From Martelella sp. NC20 (GTDB taxonomy: Bacteria > Pseudomonadota > Alphaproteobacteria > Rhizobiales > Rhizobiaceae): a stretch of DNA of 64,000 nt. Of the stretch, positions 42,439-51,877 are shown piece by piece. The stretch spans positions 1 to 64,000 of the forward strand of contig NZ_CP054861.1 in the NCBI RefSeq assembly GCF_013459645.1, in the 5' to 3' direction. Each line of letters opens with the position of its first letter. Position 1 is the first letter of the stretch. The notes below the pieces were generated by a model. It did not search any database. It was not told where the DNA came from and saw nothing but the letters and a program-made list of their open reading frames with translations. Both the position numbers and the translations under genes were made by a program.

Positions 42439-44469
42439 TCATTTGAGTGGCCAGGGCAGATCAACGGCGCTCTGCAGCAGGCCCGGCGGGAAATCACGAT
42501 TAAGCGCTCCGGCCATGACACACATCAGCGCTATTCCGCAAGCCGTCAGGATCAGCACCTTGGGCCAGCCAGCCCCGGCGCGAACACGCAGAAATGCGAT
42601 CAGGAAGCCCGTCAAGGCGAGGATGAAACCGACGAACCAGGACGCCGCAATCAGGGATGCGAACCAGGCAAGCGTCGACCACAGCCCGTAGGGCGCATCG
42701 GCATCCTCCCCGGCACGCTCCTTGTCGGCGAAGATCGCATCCGTTTCCGGCCGGAGCATCATCTGCGCCAGCAGGATCAGACAGCATCCAAGCGTGATTG
42801 CGCAGATCACCAGCGGTACGATCTTGTCGGTCATGTTGTAGTCGGGGATCATCTGCGCGTTGACGAGCGCCGTCACAACGTAAGCGGCAATCACGAGAAG
42901 GAAAACCAGAGGCGCGCGTTTGGAGCCGGCCTGCACCTCTCCCTCGGCCATGATGCTCTTGGCCTGACGGAGGCCCAGTACGACCGAAACGAGCGTGACG
43001 ATGATCAACACGATCACGATCGGCGAGAACACATACGACATCCCCTCCTCGAAGCTGTTGCGAAAGCGGAAGGAGGCGATCTGAACAGCCTGGTTGGAGA
43101 ATTTCTCGACCGGGTTGGAGAGCACGAAGCCGATCAGGAAGGCAGGGCGCGACCAGTCGAAACGACGCAGGAAGATGCCGATCAGGCCGATGCCGAACAG
43201 CGCCAGCAGGTCCTCGAAATTCTGTCCCGACTGGAACGCCGCAAAGCTGATCAGCATGAACAGGAAGGGCGCCAGATAGGTAAACCGGATGGTGGTCAGC
43301 CTGGCGATGCCGCCGGATGCGGCGATGCACAGCACCGTGCCGACGACATTGGCAAGCGCAAGCAGCCAGACGATGGAATAGGTGATGTCGAGATTGTCAC
43401 GCAGCATCGACGGCCCGACCTCGATATCGCCGCTGCCCAGCAGCGCGATGGCGCCGATGAAGATCGCCATCGATCCGGAACCGGGAATGCCGAACAGCAG
43501 CGTGGGCACGAGCCCGCCGCCTTCCTTGGCGTTGTTCGAGCTTTCCGGCCCGATCACGCCGCGGATCTCGCCTTTGCCGAAATTCGACTTGTCAGGGGTG
43601 GTCTGCACCGCATGCCCATAGGCGATCCAGTCCACGACGGAACCGCCGAGACCGGGGATCACCCCGACCATGACGCCGATGATGGAACACCTGACCGAAA
43701 GCCATTTGTTGGCCACCCAGTCGCGAATGCCCTGGCCCCATCCCGCGCCGAGATTGGCATCCTTCGCGATTGACCGGTCCTGACGCAACAGGGAAACGAT
43801 CTCGGGCACGGCGAATATGCCGAGACCGACGATCACCAGCCCCAGCCCGTCGACGAGGTAGGGGATATCGTAGGTCGCCATGCGCAGGCTGCCGCCGGCA
43901 TCGGCCTCGCCGATGGTGCCGATCAGCATGCCGAGGCCGGCCGCGGCCAGGCCCTTCAGCGCAACGCGCCCCGCCAGCACCGCGACCATGGACAGGCCGA
44001 GAATGGTGATCATCAGCATTTCGGGCAGCCCGAAGGCGAGCACAACGGGACGCGCGAACAGGATGAAGATCGTCAGAAACAGCGCCCCGACCAACCCGCC
44101 GAACAGTGACGATGTGAACGCGGCGGAAAGCGCGCGGGCCGCCTGGCCCTTGCGCGCGAGCGGAAAGCCATCGAGAACGGTGGCCTGGCTCGCCGACGAT
44201 CCGGGAATGCCCATCAGAACCGAGGCGAATGTGTCGGAGGTCGGCACCACCGCCACCATGCCGATCATCAATGCAAGGCCGTAGAGCGGCTCCATGCCGA
44301 ACATGAACGGCAACAGCAGCGAAAGCCCGGCGATCCCGCCAAGTCCCGGGAAGACCCCGACGGCAAGGCCCATGACCACGCCAAGCACCAGATAGCCGAG
44401 AACCCCCGGCTGAAGGATCATCTGCCAGGCATCAGACAAAGCAGGCAATGCGCTCGCAAACATATCCAT
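42439..44469 (-). CDS. tctA: Tripartite tricarboxylate transporter permease, TctA-TctB fusion
   Basis: A 676-residue membrane protein. Residues 1-500 are a TctA permease, with LAVGVFPGLGGIAGLSLLLP and the repeated VGVIPGLGGSVVDWIAYG, and GPESSNNAKEGGGLVPTLLFGIPGSG. The remaining 175 residues (from about LVFLLVIAAYVV) have four hydrophobic segments, as in the small subunit TctB, and no separate tctB gene lies nearby. The fusion explains the unusual length. It is probably an inner-membrane importer of di- or tricarboxylates with the TctC protein encoded upstream. Confidence 0.88.
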   Translation of the reverse strand: MDMFASALPALSDAWQMILQPGVLGYLVLGVVMGLAVGVFPGLGGIAGLSLLLPFMFGMEPLYGLALMIGMVAVVPTSDTFASVLMGIPGSSASQATVLDGFPLARKGQAARALSAAFTSSLFGGLVGALFLTIFILFARPVVLAFGLPEMLMITILGLSMVAVLAGRVALKGLAAAGLGMLIGTIGEADAGGSLRMATYDIPYLVDGLGLVIVGLGIFAVPEIVSLLRQDRSIAKDANLGAGWGQGIRDWVANKWLSVRCSIIGVMVGVIPGLGGSVVDWIAYGHAVQTTPDKSNFGKGEIRGVIGPESSNNAKEGGGLVPTLLFGIPGSGSMAIFIGAIALLGSGDIEVGPSMLRDNLDITYSIVWLLALANVVGTVLCIAASGGIARLTTIRFTYLAPFLFMLISFAAFQSGQNFEDLLALFGIGLIGIFLRRFDWSRPAFLIGFVLSNPVEKFSNQAVQIASFRFRNSFEEGMSYVFSPIVIVLIIVTLVSVVLGLRQAKSIMAEGEVQAGSKRAPLVFLLVIAAYVVTALVNAQMIPDYNMTDKIVPLVICAITLGCCLILLAQMMLRPETDAIFADKERAGEDADAPYGLWSTLAWFASLIAASWFVGFILALTGFLIAFLRVRAGAGWPKVLILTACGIALMCVMAGALNRDFPPGLLQSAVDLPWPLK

Positions 44470-44704
44470 TGGAGAAGCCTCTTCGAATTGCGTTTAGGTC
44501 CCGTCCCCTGCCCGCCGCCCGACAACGCGTCAGGCGGTTTTGCGACCGGTAAACGGGCTCGATTTCTGAGACGGCTGAGTTCGGACGAACCGGTCGGCGG
44601 CCTGCTCGCGATGGCCTCGCCGTCACGATCTGCGCCGCAGGAGCGGCCGTCCTTCCATGGTCTTCAACCACCGCGGTCGCAGAAAGCATTTTCGGCGGAC
44701 CATC

Positions 44705-44740
44705 AAGGCCGGCCCGTCCCGAAGGAAGCGAGCCGGCCTT
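44705..44740 (-). promoter_or_regulatory. Stem-loop between tctC and tctA
   Basis: A perfect 9-bp inverted repeat (AAGGCCGGC / GCCGGCCTT) with an 18-base loop, 12 bases after the tctC stop. No T-run follows. The rest of the 283-base gap has no gene that I can support. Confidence 0.55.
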
Positions 44741-44752
44741 TCCGGGGAGGAC

Positions 44753-45829
44753 CTATTTCAGCGAGACGCCGTAGGCCTGCTGAAGCCAGTTCTTGACGTA
44801 TTCCTTCGCCTGAGGCGAAACGGTGGTTCCAGCCTCGGTGGCCTTCTTGGCGTTCGGACCGACGAAGATCTCGTACTTGCCGATTTCCTTCGCGGAAATT
44901 GTGGCGAAGTCGTCACGCTTGCGCACGGCATCGAAGGCATCGGCATAGGTCTGCGCCACCTCATCGGGCGTGCCTGCCGGCAGGAAGGCAATCTTCTGCA
45001 CCGGGAAGCCCGAAACGAAGAATGCCTTCCACGCATCCCAGGCGTCGCCGCTGGTTTCACAGCCTTCGGTGGCTTCGCAGACTTCCTTGAAGGTCGGAAT
45101 GTCGGGGAAGGTTGGGTCACGGACGATATTGCCCTCTTCGTCGAGCGCGCCCCAGGTCATCATCGGCACGGCCTTGCCCTGGGCCACCAAGTCGGACGAG
45201 GCGCCGAGATAGCTCGAGGAGGTCTGATAGTCGATCGTGGCTTCGCCGCGCTCGAACATCAGCCGGCCGTCACCGCGCCCCTTGATCCCGAATACAGGCT
45301 CGACATTCATCCCCAGCATCTGCCATGCCAAGAGCGGCACCAGATCGAGCCGGGTCGCGCCCTGCGAACCATAGATGAAATTGATATCTTTCAGCGCATT
45401 GGCTGAACCGTCGAACTTCTCGCCGTCCTTCGGGTTGATATAGGCCACGCCGCCCGTGCCGGACGCCATCACCGGCACCCAGTCGGAATATTCGTAGCGT
45501 ACCCGCGGATCATCGAGCAGATAGGGGAACTGGGTCGAACCGGATGTGCCGAAGAGGAGCGTGCCGTCTTCGTATTCCTGCTCCTGAAACCAGTTCGCGC
45601 CCTTGGTCGAGCCCGCGCCGGGCATGAACTTGACGACAACCGTGGGGTTGCCCGGCAGTTCTTCGGAAAGCATCGGCGCAAAAAAGTTCGCCCATTTTGC
45701 CGAGCCGCCGGTTTCGGAAAACGGGATCACCCATTCAACCGTCTTGCCGCTGAGATCCACCTCTGCGGCGGCTGGCGATGCCACCAGAGCTGCCACGGCT
45801 ACCGAAGTCGCAAATTGCGTAATGGTCAT
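44753..45829 (-). CDS. tctC: Tripartite tricarboxylate transporter substrate-binding protein TctC
   Basis: A 358-residue periplasmic protein of the TctC/Bug family, with a signal peptide ending near SPAAAEVD. The mature N-terminus has KTVEWVIPFSETGGSAKWANFF, and PGAGSTKGANWF is the typical second ligand loop. The start at 45829 has GAGGAA in front. It is divergent from tctD, so the two-component system probably controls it. An N-terminal GGSAKW in place of the family's common GGTDTLAR-like loop suggests a different ligand. Confidence 0.88.
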   Translation of the reverse strand: MTITQFATSVAVAALVASPAAAEVDLSGKTVEWVIPFSETGGSAKWANFFAPMLSEELPGNPTVVVKFMPGAGSTKGANWFQEQEYEDGTLLFGTSGSTQFPYLLDDPRVRYEYSDWVPVMASGTGGVAYINPKDGEKFDGSANALKDINFIYGSQGATRLDLVPLLAWQMLGMNVEPVFGIKGRGDGRLMFERGEATIDYQTSSSYLGASSDLVAQGKAVPMMTWGALDEEGNIVRDPTFPDIPTFKEVCEATEGCETSGDAWDAWKAFFVSGFPVQKIAFLPAGTPDEVAQTYADAFDAVRKRDDFATISAKEIGKYEIFVGPNAKKATEAGTTVSPQAKEYVKNWLQQAYGVSLK

Positions 45830-45969
45830 TGGTTCCTCCCTAGGACCTAGTGTGCCGCAGGTAGGGCCTGCGCGCATTCGAAAATTTCAATAAGGGAACA
45901 CGTCCCTCCTCCGACGAACGCACGTTGCCAAGCCAACCTTGCGCAAACCTTGCGCCTCGTGACAAATTC
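45830..45969. promoter_or_regulatory. Divergent promoter region between tctC and tctD
   Basis: A 140-base gap between divergent starts, expected to hold the promoters of both operons and a TctD binding site. I see no long inverted repeat and cannot place -35/-10 boxes with confidence. Confidence 0.5.
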
Positions 45970-46647
45970 ATGTCCATGCGAATCGCGATCGTGGAAGACA
46001 ACCTGTCTCTGGCCAACGGGATTGCCCACCGATTGCGAAGCCGTGGACATTCCGTGGACCTTCTGCACGATGGCGAGGAAGCGTATGCGTTCCTGACACA
46101 GGAAGGGGCCGACCTGATTGTCCTCGACATCGATCTGCCGTCTATGAACGGTATCGATGTCCTGCGCGCCCTCCGGCGGCGCGAAGATGGCACGCCCGTC
46201 ATTTTGCTGACCGCGCATGGCGAAACCAAGGAACGCGTGGCCGGACTCGACGCCGGGGCCGACGACTATCTGACGAAACCGTTCGATATGGATGAACTTG
46301 AAGCGCGCGTGCGCGCCGTGGCGCGCCGACGCAACCTGGTCTTCTCGGAGCAGGAAACGCTCGGGAAACTCGTCTTCGACCGCGCCAGCCGGCAATTGTC
46401 GTTTGAGACCCGGGTGCTGAATGTCCCGCGCAAGGAAATCGCCATCCTGGAGTGTCTGCTGGAACGGCGGGGACGGATCGTGTCGAAATCCCATCTGTTT
46501 TCGCACGTCTATGGCACCGGCGCGGATGTCGCCGAAAACGCGATCGAGCCGCATATATCGAGGCTCCGCCGACGGATCGAGGAATACGGAATCCATATCA
46601 AATCCGCCCGCGGCCTGGGTTACATGCTCGAAGTCGACGCAGCATGA
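45970..46647 (+). CDS. tctD: Response regulator TctD (OmpR/PhoB family)
   Basis: A 225-residue regulator. The receiver domain has acidic residues in IVEDN, the phospho-acceptor Asp in VLDIDLPS and the Lys in YLTKPFD. The winged helix of the OmpR/PhoB type covers about residues 130-220 (NAIEPHISRLRRRI, then SARGLGYML). ATG 45970 is used; ATG 45976 is equally possible. It overlaps the sensor gene (ATGA). By position it activates the divergent tct operon when its substrate is present. Confidence 0.9.
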   Translation: MSMRIAIVEDNLSLANGIAHRLRSRGHSVDLLHDGEEAYAFLTQEGADLIVLDIDLPSMNGIDVLRALRRREDGTPVILLTAHGETKERVAGLDAGADDYLTKPFDMDELEARVRAVARRRNLVFSEQETLGKLVFDRASRQLSFETRVLNVPRKEIAILECLLERRGRIVSKSHLFSHVYGTGADVAENAIEPHISRLRRRIEEYGIHIKSARGLGYMLEVDAA

Positions 46648-48005
46648 AGAAGTCGCTATCGCTGCGCACGCGGCTATTCCTTCTCATTCTTGTACCGCTT
46701 CTGTGCGTCTCCTGCCTTCTCGGTCTCTGGCGGTTCGAAGCCGCAAAAAGAACAGCCGAAGAGCTGTTTGACCGCACCCTTCTCGCCGCCGGCCTGGCGA
46801 TTGCCCGCGACGTCGCGATTTCGGAAGGCGATGCCATATCGCAGCGCTCCCGCAGCATCATTTCCGATGCCGGCGGCGGCGAGATATTCTACCATGTCAC
46901 CGGCCCGGGCGGCATTTACGTGACCGGATATGCCTATCCGCCTGTCCCGGAAACGAAGCCCTCCGATGAGGGGCCGACCTATTACATGGCCAATTATCGC
47001 GGCGAACCGGTGCGGGTGTTGCGGATGTCGGAGACCACGACCATCGGCAATCTGACTGGCGAAACGGTCGTGACAATATGGCAGCGGGCAAGCGATCGCA
47101 GGGCCTTTGCGATCACCCTGGCCCTCCGTGCCGCCGCGCTCATGGCCGCTCTCATGGTAGCGCTGGCGGTTGTGGTCTGGTTCGGCGTCCAGATCGGCCT
47201 GAAGCCGCTCAGGGGGCTGCAGGAGGCCATCGCCCTGCGCTCGCCCGAAGATCTCCGCCGTATCCGCAGGCCGGTTCCGGAAGAGGTCTCCGGCATTGTC
47301 GCCACGTTGAACAGGCTTCTCGGCCAGGTCGAGCAAAGCATCGAGAACCACCAGGCCTTCATCTCGGATGCGGCCCACCAGCTTCGCAATCCGGCCTCCG
47401 CTCTTCTGTCCCTGGCCGAGGCGCTCAGGGACGCCAGGACCGAGGAAGATCGCGCCCAGCTTCAATCCGAACTCGTGATGGCCGCGCGCAAATCCGCGCG
47501 TCTGGCCGAACAGCTTCTCTCCCTTGAGCGCCTGCGCTACGACGCACCGGCCCAGATGAACCCGCGCGACCTCAATGTCATCGTGAAAGAAGCATGCGAG
47601 GCCGTGGCTCCGGAAATCCTGTCCCGTGATCTGGCTTTCAGTCTCGACGCCGCGCCCGGGGCGCTGGTTGTCCAGGCCGACGAGACCCTTTTGAGCGAGG
47701 CCGTGAAAAACCTCGTCGACAACGCGCTTCAGCACGGCGGCGCGCGGCTCAGCGCGATCACCGTTCAGACCGAACGCGAGGGGGCGAATGCTGTGCTCAA
47801 GGTTATGGACGACGGCAAGGGGCTCCCCCCGGAACTGGCGGATATCGCTTTCAGGCGTTTCGGCCAGATCGAACCCGGCTCCGGCAGCGGCCTCGGGCTC
47901 GCTATCGTTCAAGATGTCGTTCTGCGTCATGGCGGAACGATCGGGATCATGCCGAATGCGAAGGGCACCGAGGTCAGGATCACCCTGCCTTTCAGCGAGC
48001 GGTGA
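46644..48005 (+). CDS. tctE: Sensor histidine kinase TctE
   Basis: A 453-residue membrane kinase. Helix 1 is near residues 10-28, a periplasmic sensor of about 135 residues follows, helix 2 is near 155-180, then a HAMP-like linker. The phospho-acceptor His is in DAAHQLRNP (Asn in place of the usual Thr), the N box is in LVDNALQHG, and the ATP lid has DDGKGLPP and GSGSGLGLAIV. It is co-translated with tctD and likely senses a tricarboxylate. Confidence 0.9.
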   Translation: MKKSLSLRTRLFLLILVPLLCVSCLLGLWRFEAAKRTAEELFDRTLLAAGLAIARDVAISEGDAISQRSRSIISDAGGGEIFYHVTGPGGIYVTGYAYPPVPETKPSDEGPTYYMANYRGEPVRVLRMSETTTIGNLTGETVVTIWQRASDRRAFAITLALRAAALMAALMVALAVVVWFGVQIGLKPLRGLQEAIALRSPEDLRRIRRPVPEEVSGIVATLNRLLGQVEQSIENHQAFISDAAHQLRNPASALLSLAEALRDARTEEDRAQLQSELVMAARKSARLAEQLLSLERLRYDAPAQMNPRDLNVIVKEACEAVAPEILSRDLAFSLDAAPGALVVQADETLLSEAVKNLVDNALQHGGARLSAITVQTEREGANAVLKVMDDGKGLPPELADIAFRRFGQIEPGSGSGLGLAIVQDVVLRHGGTIGIMPNAKGTEVRITLPFSER

Positions 48006-48041
48006 AGCCTCCGCTCCGTCGACGCGCGCGGACATGCGCGG

Positions 48042-48851
48042 CTATATCCCTTCAGCTTGCGTAAGCCGCCCCAGTTCCTCCAGAGCCCAGTTTTCGAAAA
48101 CCCGGTATGAGTCCGATCCAGGATGTTGCAGCATCATGCAATGCGCCGCATCGGGCAGCAGAATGTAGCGATAGCCGTAAAACGCGGCGAGCGCCTTGTC
48201 CTGGCCCGGCGGATGACGGGCCGCGTCTTCCTGCCCCGCCTCGATGACGATGCCGCGCCGAATCCTCGGCTGGACCGAGATCTTCAGGCCGTAGCGTTCG
48301 TTCAGCGCCCGCGGACTTTCGGCAACCAGATGCCCATGCCACTTTTCCGCGACATCAGAACCCGCAAGATAGACCGCGCGATAGTCGGCCAGCGCCGGCG
48401 GCTGTTTCGCCACGTCAGCGGGCACGGGCGAAACGGATGCCACGCCGGGCAGGTTGCCAGCGGGAGAAGGCGCAACAAGGCACAATGCTTCAAAGTCGAC
48501 CGTTTCCGCGGCCTTCGTCAGAACCAAGGCCCCGAGCGAATGCCCGAGCGCCACCAGAGGGCCGTTCAAACGGGTGGCAGCCTCCTGCACGCACCGCGCG
48601 TAGTCGGATATCCCGCGTCGGGCATAGTCTGCGGGCTGCGGCAAACCGCCGTGGCCCGGCAGGTCGACCGCCGCCACGCCAACGCCCTTTCCGGCGAGTG
48701 CATTCAGCCATCCGCCGAAACACCACGCGCCATGATAGGCGCCATGCACAAACAGGATGGAGGGCTGCCCTGCGTGGAGGTCGCGGCTGCGCCAGAGCCG
48801 CCCGCCGCCCGGTAGCGGTTCCTCACGCAGGTCTGCAAAAATGTCCTTCAC
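48042..48851 (-). CDS. Alpha/beta hydrolase
   Basis: A 269-residue alpha/beta hydrolase. The oxyanion region is LFVHGAYHGAWCFGGW, the nucleophile elbow is GHSLGA, and the His is in LPDAAHCMMLQHP. It begins with GTG 48851, overlapping the stop of the TRAP permease by 4 bases (GTGA), so it belongs to the TAXI-TRAP operon. It probably hydrolyses an ester or amide after import. It is convergent with tctE, 36 bases away. Confidence 0.88.
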   Translation of the reverse strand: MKDIFADLREEPLPGGGRLWRSRDLHAGQPSILFVHGAYHGAWCFGGWLNALAGKGVGVAAVDLPGHGGLPQPADYARRGISDYARCVQEAATRLNGPLVALGHSLGALVLTKAAETVDFEALCLVAPSPAGNLPGVASVSPVPADVAKQPPALADYRAVYLAGSDVAEKWHGHLVAESPRALNERYGLKISVQPRIRRGIVIEAGQEDAARHPPGQDKALAAFYGYRYILLPDAAHCMMLQHPGSDSYRVFENWALEELGRLTQAEGI

Positions 48852-50755
48852 TTGGCAGCTCCTGCATTGTCGGCAATCAGCGATGTCACGCGGCCGCGTC
48901 TGGTCACCAGAATGACGACCCCGACCAGAACAAGCCCTGCCAGGTTTACCGCCAGCGTCGGCCACAGCAGCAGCACCCCGGCAACCACGGTCACAGCCCT
49001 TGCCCACTTGTGAAGCGGACCGACCAGCCAGCCCGAGAAACCGGCGGACAGGGCGACTGTTCCCGCAAGACATGCGGCAAGCGTGACCGCGACATCCAGC
49101 GGTGTGCCCTGGAGAAGGGTTTCCGGACGGAAGATGAACAGGAACGGCAGAAGGTACTTGATAACCGCAAACCGCACGGTCTGAACCGCAGTCGCCCACC
49201 AGGAGGCGTTTGCCAGGCCAGCGGCCACGAAGACGGCGGTACAGACCGGCGGCGTGATCGCCGAGAGTGTGGCGAAGTAGAACACGAACATGTTCGCGTT
49301 CAGGGCCGGCACGCCGAGCATATCAAACGAGGTCAGGATGGTGGAGGCGGCAAGGACGTAGGCGGCGGTGGTGGGCATGCCCATTCCGATCACGATGGCC
49401 ACGACCCCAGCCAGGATCAATGCCGGAAAAAGGTGGCCTCCTGCCAGCCCGAGCATGGCGTCGCCGAACTTCACCCCGATGCCCACAAAACCGATCACGC
49501 CGATCAGAATTCCAGCCGCGGCACACAACGCGCCCAGCATCACCAGCGGGCCGGCGGCTTCCACCAATGCCGAGGCGAGGTCCCGCAACCGTGCGAGAAA
49601 GCCGCGGTTTTCGGGATCGAACAGCAGATGCAGACCCGCCAGAACGACACAGGCGGACAGGATCGAAAGAGCGACGGAATAGCCCAGCAACAGCATGGCC
49701 AACAGCACGACGAAGGGTGCGGCCAACGGCAGCCAAACGGAAGGACGGCGAAGGCGGGTAGCGTCGGGCATTTCTTCCGCCGGAAGGGCGCCGACGCCTT
49801 CGCGCAGGCTTTCGAAATGAACCGATGCCAGAACGCCGGCGTAGAAAAGCAATGCCGGCATCAGCGCCACCGCCATCATGTGACTGACGGGAACGTTGAG
49901 GAACTCGGCCATCAGGAACAGGCCGGCGCCCATGAGGGGCGGCGTGATCTGCCCGCCGGACGAAGCGGTGGCCTCGATCGCGCCGGCAACTTCGGGGCGG
50001 TATCCCATCCGCTTCATCATTGGAATGGTGAATGTGCCGGTCATCGCGACATTGGTTACCGAAGAGCCGGTCATCGACCCGATCATCGCCGAGGAGATCA
50101 CCGAGATCTTGGCCGGGCCGCCGCGCAGGCGTCCGCCGGCCAGTTTGGCGATATCCATCATCGTCTCGCCGGCGCCCGTCGCCATCATCAGCGCGGAAAA
50201 CAGAATGAACAGGATGAGGAAGCTGGCATAGATATTGAAGACCTGGCCCCAGATGCCGTCCGTGGACAGATACAGCATCGAGGTCAGCATCCGCAGGCTG
50301 ACGCCGCCATGACCGATCCGCCCGGGCAACAGGTCCCCGAACAGGGCATAGGCCGCGAAAATGGCGATCAGTATGGCAAAGGTCCAGCCGATCGCGCGCC
50401 GCGACAGCTCCAGGATCGCCGCGACCAGAGCCAGGCCCAGAATGATCGCCTCGGGCCGTCTGGCCACCGGGTTCATCATGATGTCCCAGTAGTTGACGTA
50501 CACCCAGAAGCTGGCCACCAGAACGACGCCCAGCATGACCGCATCGAGGCCTCTTGCGGCCCAGCCGCGTCCGGCCGGGGTCACCAGGACCGCCAGCCCC
50601 GCCACGAGGGACAGAACAATTGCGCGATGCTGGAGGTTCGGCAGTTGTCCAAACACCGCGCCCCAGGCGGTGATGCCCACGAGCAGCGAAGACAGGACGA
50701 AAATCAGGAGCGTGCGCAGACGCGTCGCGCCCCGCCCAGGGGTATCTGATGTCAT
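48848..50755 (-). CDS. TRAP transporter fused permease (TAXI type, DctQ-DctM fusion)
   Basis: A 635-residue membrane protein with the fused small and large TRAP permease domains found with TAXI-type binding proteins. The large domain starts near residue 110 and shows GRIGHGGVSLRMLTSMLYLSTDGIWG, IGSMTGSSVTNVAMTGTFTIPMMKRMGY and ITPPLMGAG. About 16 hydrophobic segments are visible. It is likely an ion-coupled importer of a carboxylate. The gene lies 64 bases after its binding-protein gene, with a stem-loop in between. Confidence 0.92.
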   Translation of the reverse strand: MTSDTPGRGATRLRTLLIFVLSSLLVGITAWGAVFGQLPNLQHRAIVLSLVAGLAVLVTPAGRGWAARGLDAVMLGVVLVASFWVYVNYWDIMMNPVARRPEAIILGLALVAAILELSRRAIGWTFAILIAIFAAYALFGDLLPGRIGHGGVSLRMLTSMLYLSTDGIWGQVFNIYASFLILFILFSALMMATGAGETMMDIAKLAGGRLRGGPAKISVISSAMIGSMTGSSVTNVAMTGTFTIPMMKRMGYRPEVAGAIEATASSGGQITPPLMGAGLFLMAEFLNVPVSHMMAVALMPALLFYAGVLASVHFESLREGVGALPAEEMPDATRLRRPSVWLPLAAPFVVLLAMLLLGYSVALSILSACVVLAGLHLLFDPENRGFLARLRDLASALVEAAGPLVMLGALCAAAGILIGVIGFVGIGVKFGDAMLGLAGGHLFPALILAGVVAIVIGMGMPTTAAYVLAASTILTSFDMLGVPALNANMFVFYFATLSAITPPVCTAVFVAAGLANASWWATAVQTVRFAVIKYLLPFLFIFRPETLLQGTPLDVAVTLAACLAGTVALSAGFSGWLVGPLHKWARAVTVVAGVLLLWPTLAVNLAGLVLVGVVILVTRRGRVTSLIADNAGAAK

Positions 50756-50785
50756 GACGATTTCCGTATACTGGAGTGACGAGCG

Positions 50786-50805
50786 CCCTCGCCTACCGGC
50801 GAAGG
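50786..50805 (-). promoter_or_regulatory. Stem-loop between TAXI binding protein and fused permease
   Basis: An 8-bp stem with one G-U pair (CCTTCGCC / GGCGAGGG on the minus strand) and a GGTA loop, 14 bases after the binding-protein stop. No T-run follows. Confidence 0.45.
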
Positions 50806-50819
50806 CACATCACGACGAC

Positions 50820-51779
50820 CTATTTCATCTCTGGCGGCAGCAGACGATCAGGCACGGTATAGCCAGCTTCGCGATAAGCCCTCACGGCTCCCGCATGAAG
50901 AGGCTGTTCCGCGACATCGAGCGTCTGCTGCGCGATATCGACGTCCGCAATGGCCGGAAGGGCGGACCGCTGAAGCGGCAGGGATTCGAGCATGCCTTTC
51001 ACCAGACGGTAGGCCGTATCCTCATCCATGCGATCGGTCGCGGTAAAGCCGATCCAGACCGCGTGCACGGTGTAGGGCTCCGAACCCTCCACCACGCCCG
51101 CCGGCATTTCGTAAAACCCCATCCAGGGCAGGGCCTCGCGGATTTCGGCGATCTGGTCGTCCGTATAGCCGAGCGGCTGCAGCGGCCGCGTGAGGTTCAG
51201 TTCCGCCGACGCACTGTCGAGCCGCGGCGCCTGGGTGGCCATCATCAGGCCATCGCAGCGACCGTTCTTGATGGCGTCGATCGCATCGCCGCTGTCGGAC
51301 ATGTAGAGGTCGGGACGAATGTCCAGCACCTTCAGGATACGCATCATGTTCTTCTGCTGCGATGAGCCGTTGGTGCCGGGGTGAAAGCACTCTCCGTCGA
51401 ATTCCGCGACGTTCGTGATGCCGCTGGCCTTGGTGGCCATCAGGTTCTGGATTGCGGGAAGCGTCCACCACAGCACGCGAAACCCGTCATAGCCCTCCTC
51501 CTCGGCATCAGCGATGATGTCGGGGGATATGCCGCCGAAGTCAAGATCGCCTTCCTGCAACAGCACGGAGTTTGCGGCAAACCCGCCCGCGCTCACCACG
51601 GTGACGTTCAGCGTGTCGTCATTGGCGCTGATCCCGTTCGCAAGCGCGCTGTAATAGGGATAGAAGGACGACGTGTTGGTGGACCCGCCCATGTTCAGCT
51701 GCGTTTCCGCAACCGCCGGTGAAGCCAAGGGCGCGACAAGAAGCACAGCCGTCGCAACGGCCCGAAATCTGGTGAACAT
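50820..51779 (-). CDS. TAXI family TRAP transporter solute-binding protein
   Basis: A 319-residue periplasmic protein. ATG 51779 has GGGAGGA in front and begins a signal peptide that ends near SPAVAET. The mature part opens with LNMGGSTNTSSFYPYYSALANGI, the TAXI-family pattern that also resembles glutamate-receptor-like proteins, and has VVSAGGFAANSVLLQEGDLDFGG. It delivers its ligand to the fused permease encoded downstream. The divergent LysR gene probably controls it. Confidence 0.9.
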   Translation of the reverse strand: MFTRFRAVATAVLLVAPLASPAVAETQLNMGGSTNTSSFYPYYSALANGISANDDTLNVTVVSAGGFAANSVLLQEGDLDFGGISPDIIADAEEEGYDGFRVLWWTLPAIQNLMATKASGITNVAEFDGECFHPGTNGSSQQKNMMRILKVLDIRPDLYMSDSGDAIDAIKNGRCDGLMMATQAPRLDSASAELNLTRPLQPLGYTDDQIAEIREALPWMGFYEMPAGVVEGSEPYTVHAVWIGFTATDRMDEDTAYRLVKGMLESLPLQRSALPAIADVDIAQQTLDVAEQPLHAGAVRAYREAGYTVPDRLLPPEMK

Positions 51780-51877
51780 ATGATCCTCCCTGATGTTCAT
51801 CTCCGAAGCCATCATCACCGCAACGGTTCGATAAATAAAATTGTTTGATTTTATTCTGACATATGTTTTTCTTATGT

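Noticed and set aside
48437..50749. A 770-codon open frame on the plus strand opposite the TRAP permease gene
   Set aside because: It is low-complexity, rich in R, Q, H and G, lacks any domain, and lies fully antisense to a clear membrane protein. High GC keeps such frames open by chance.
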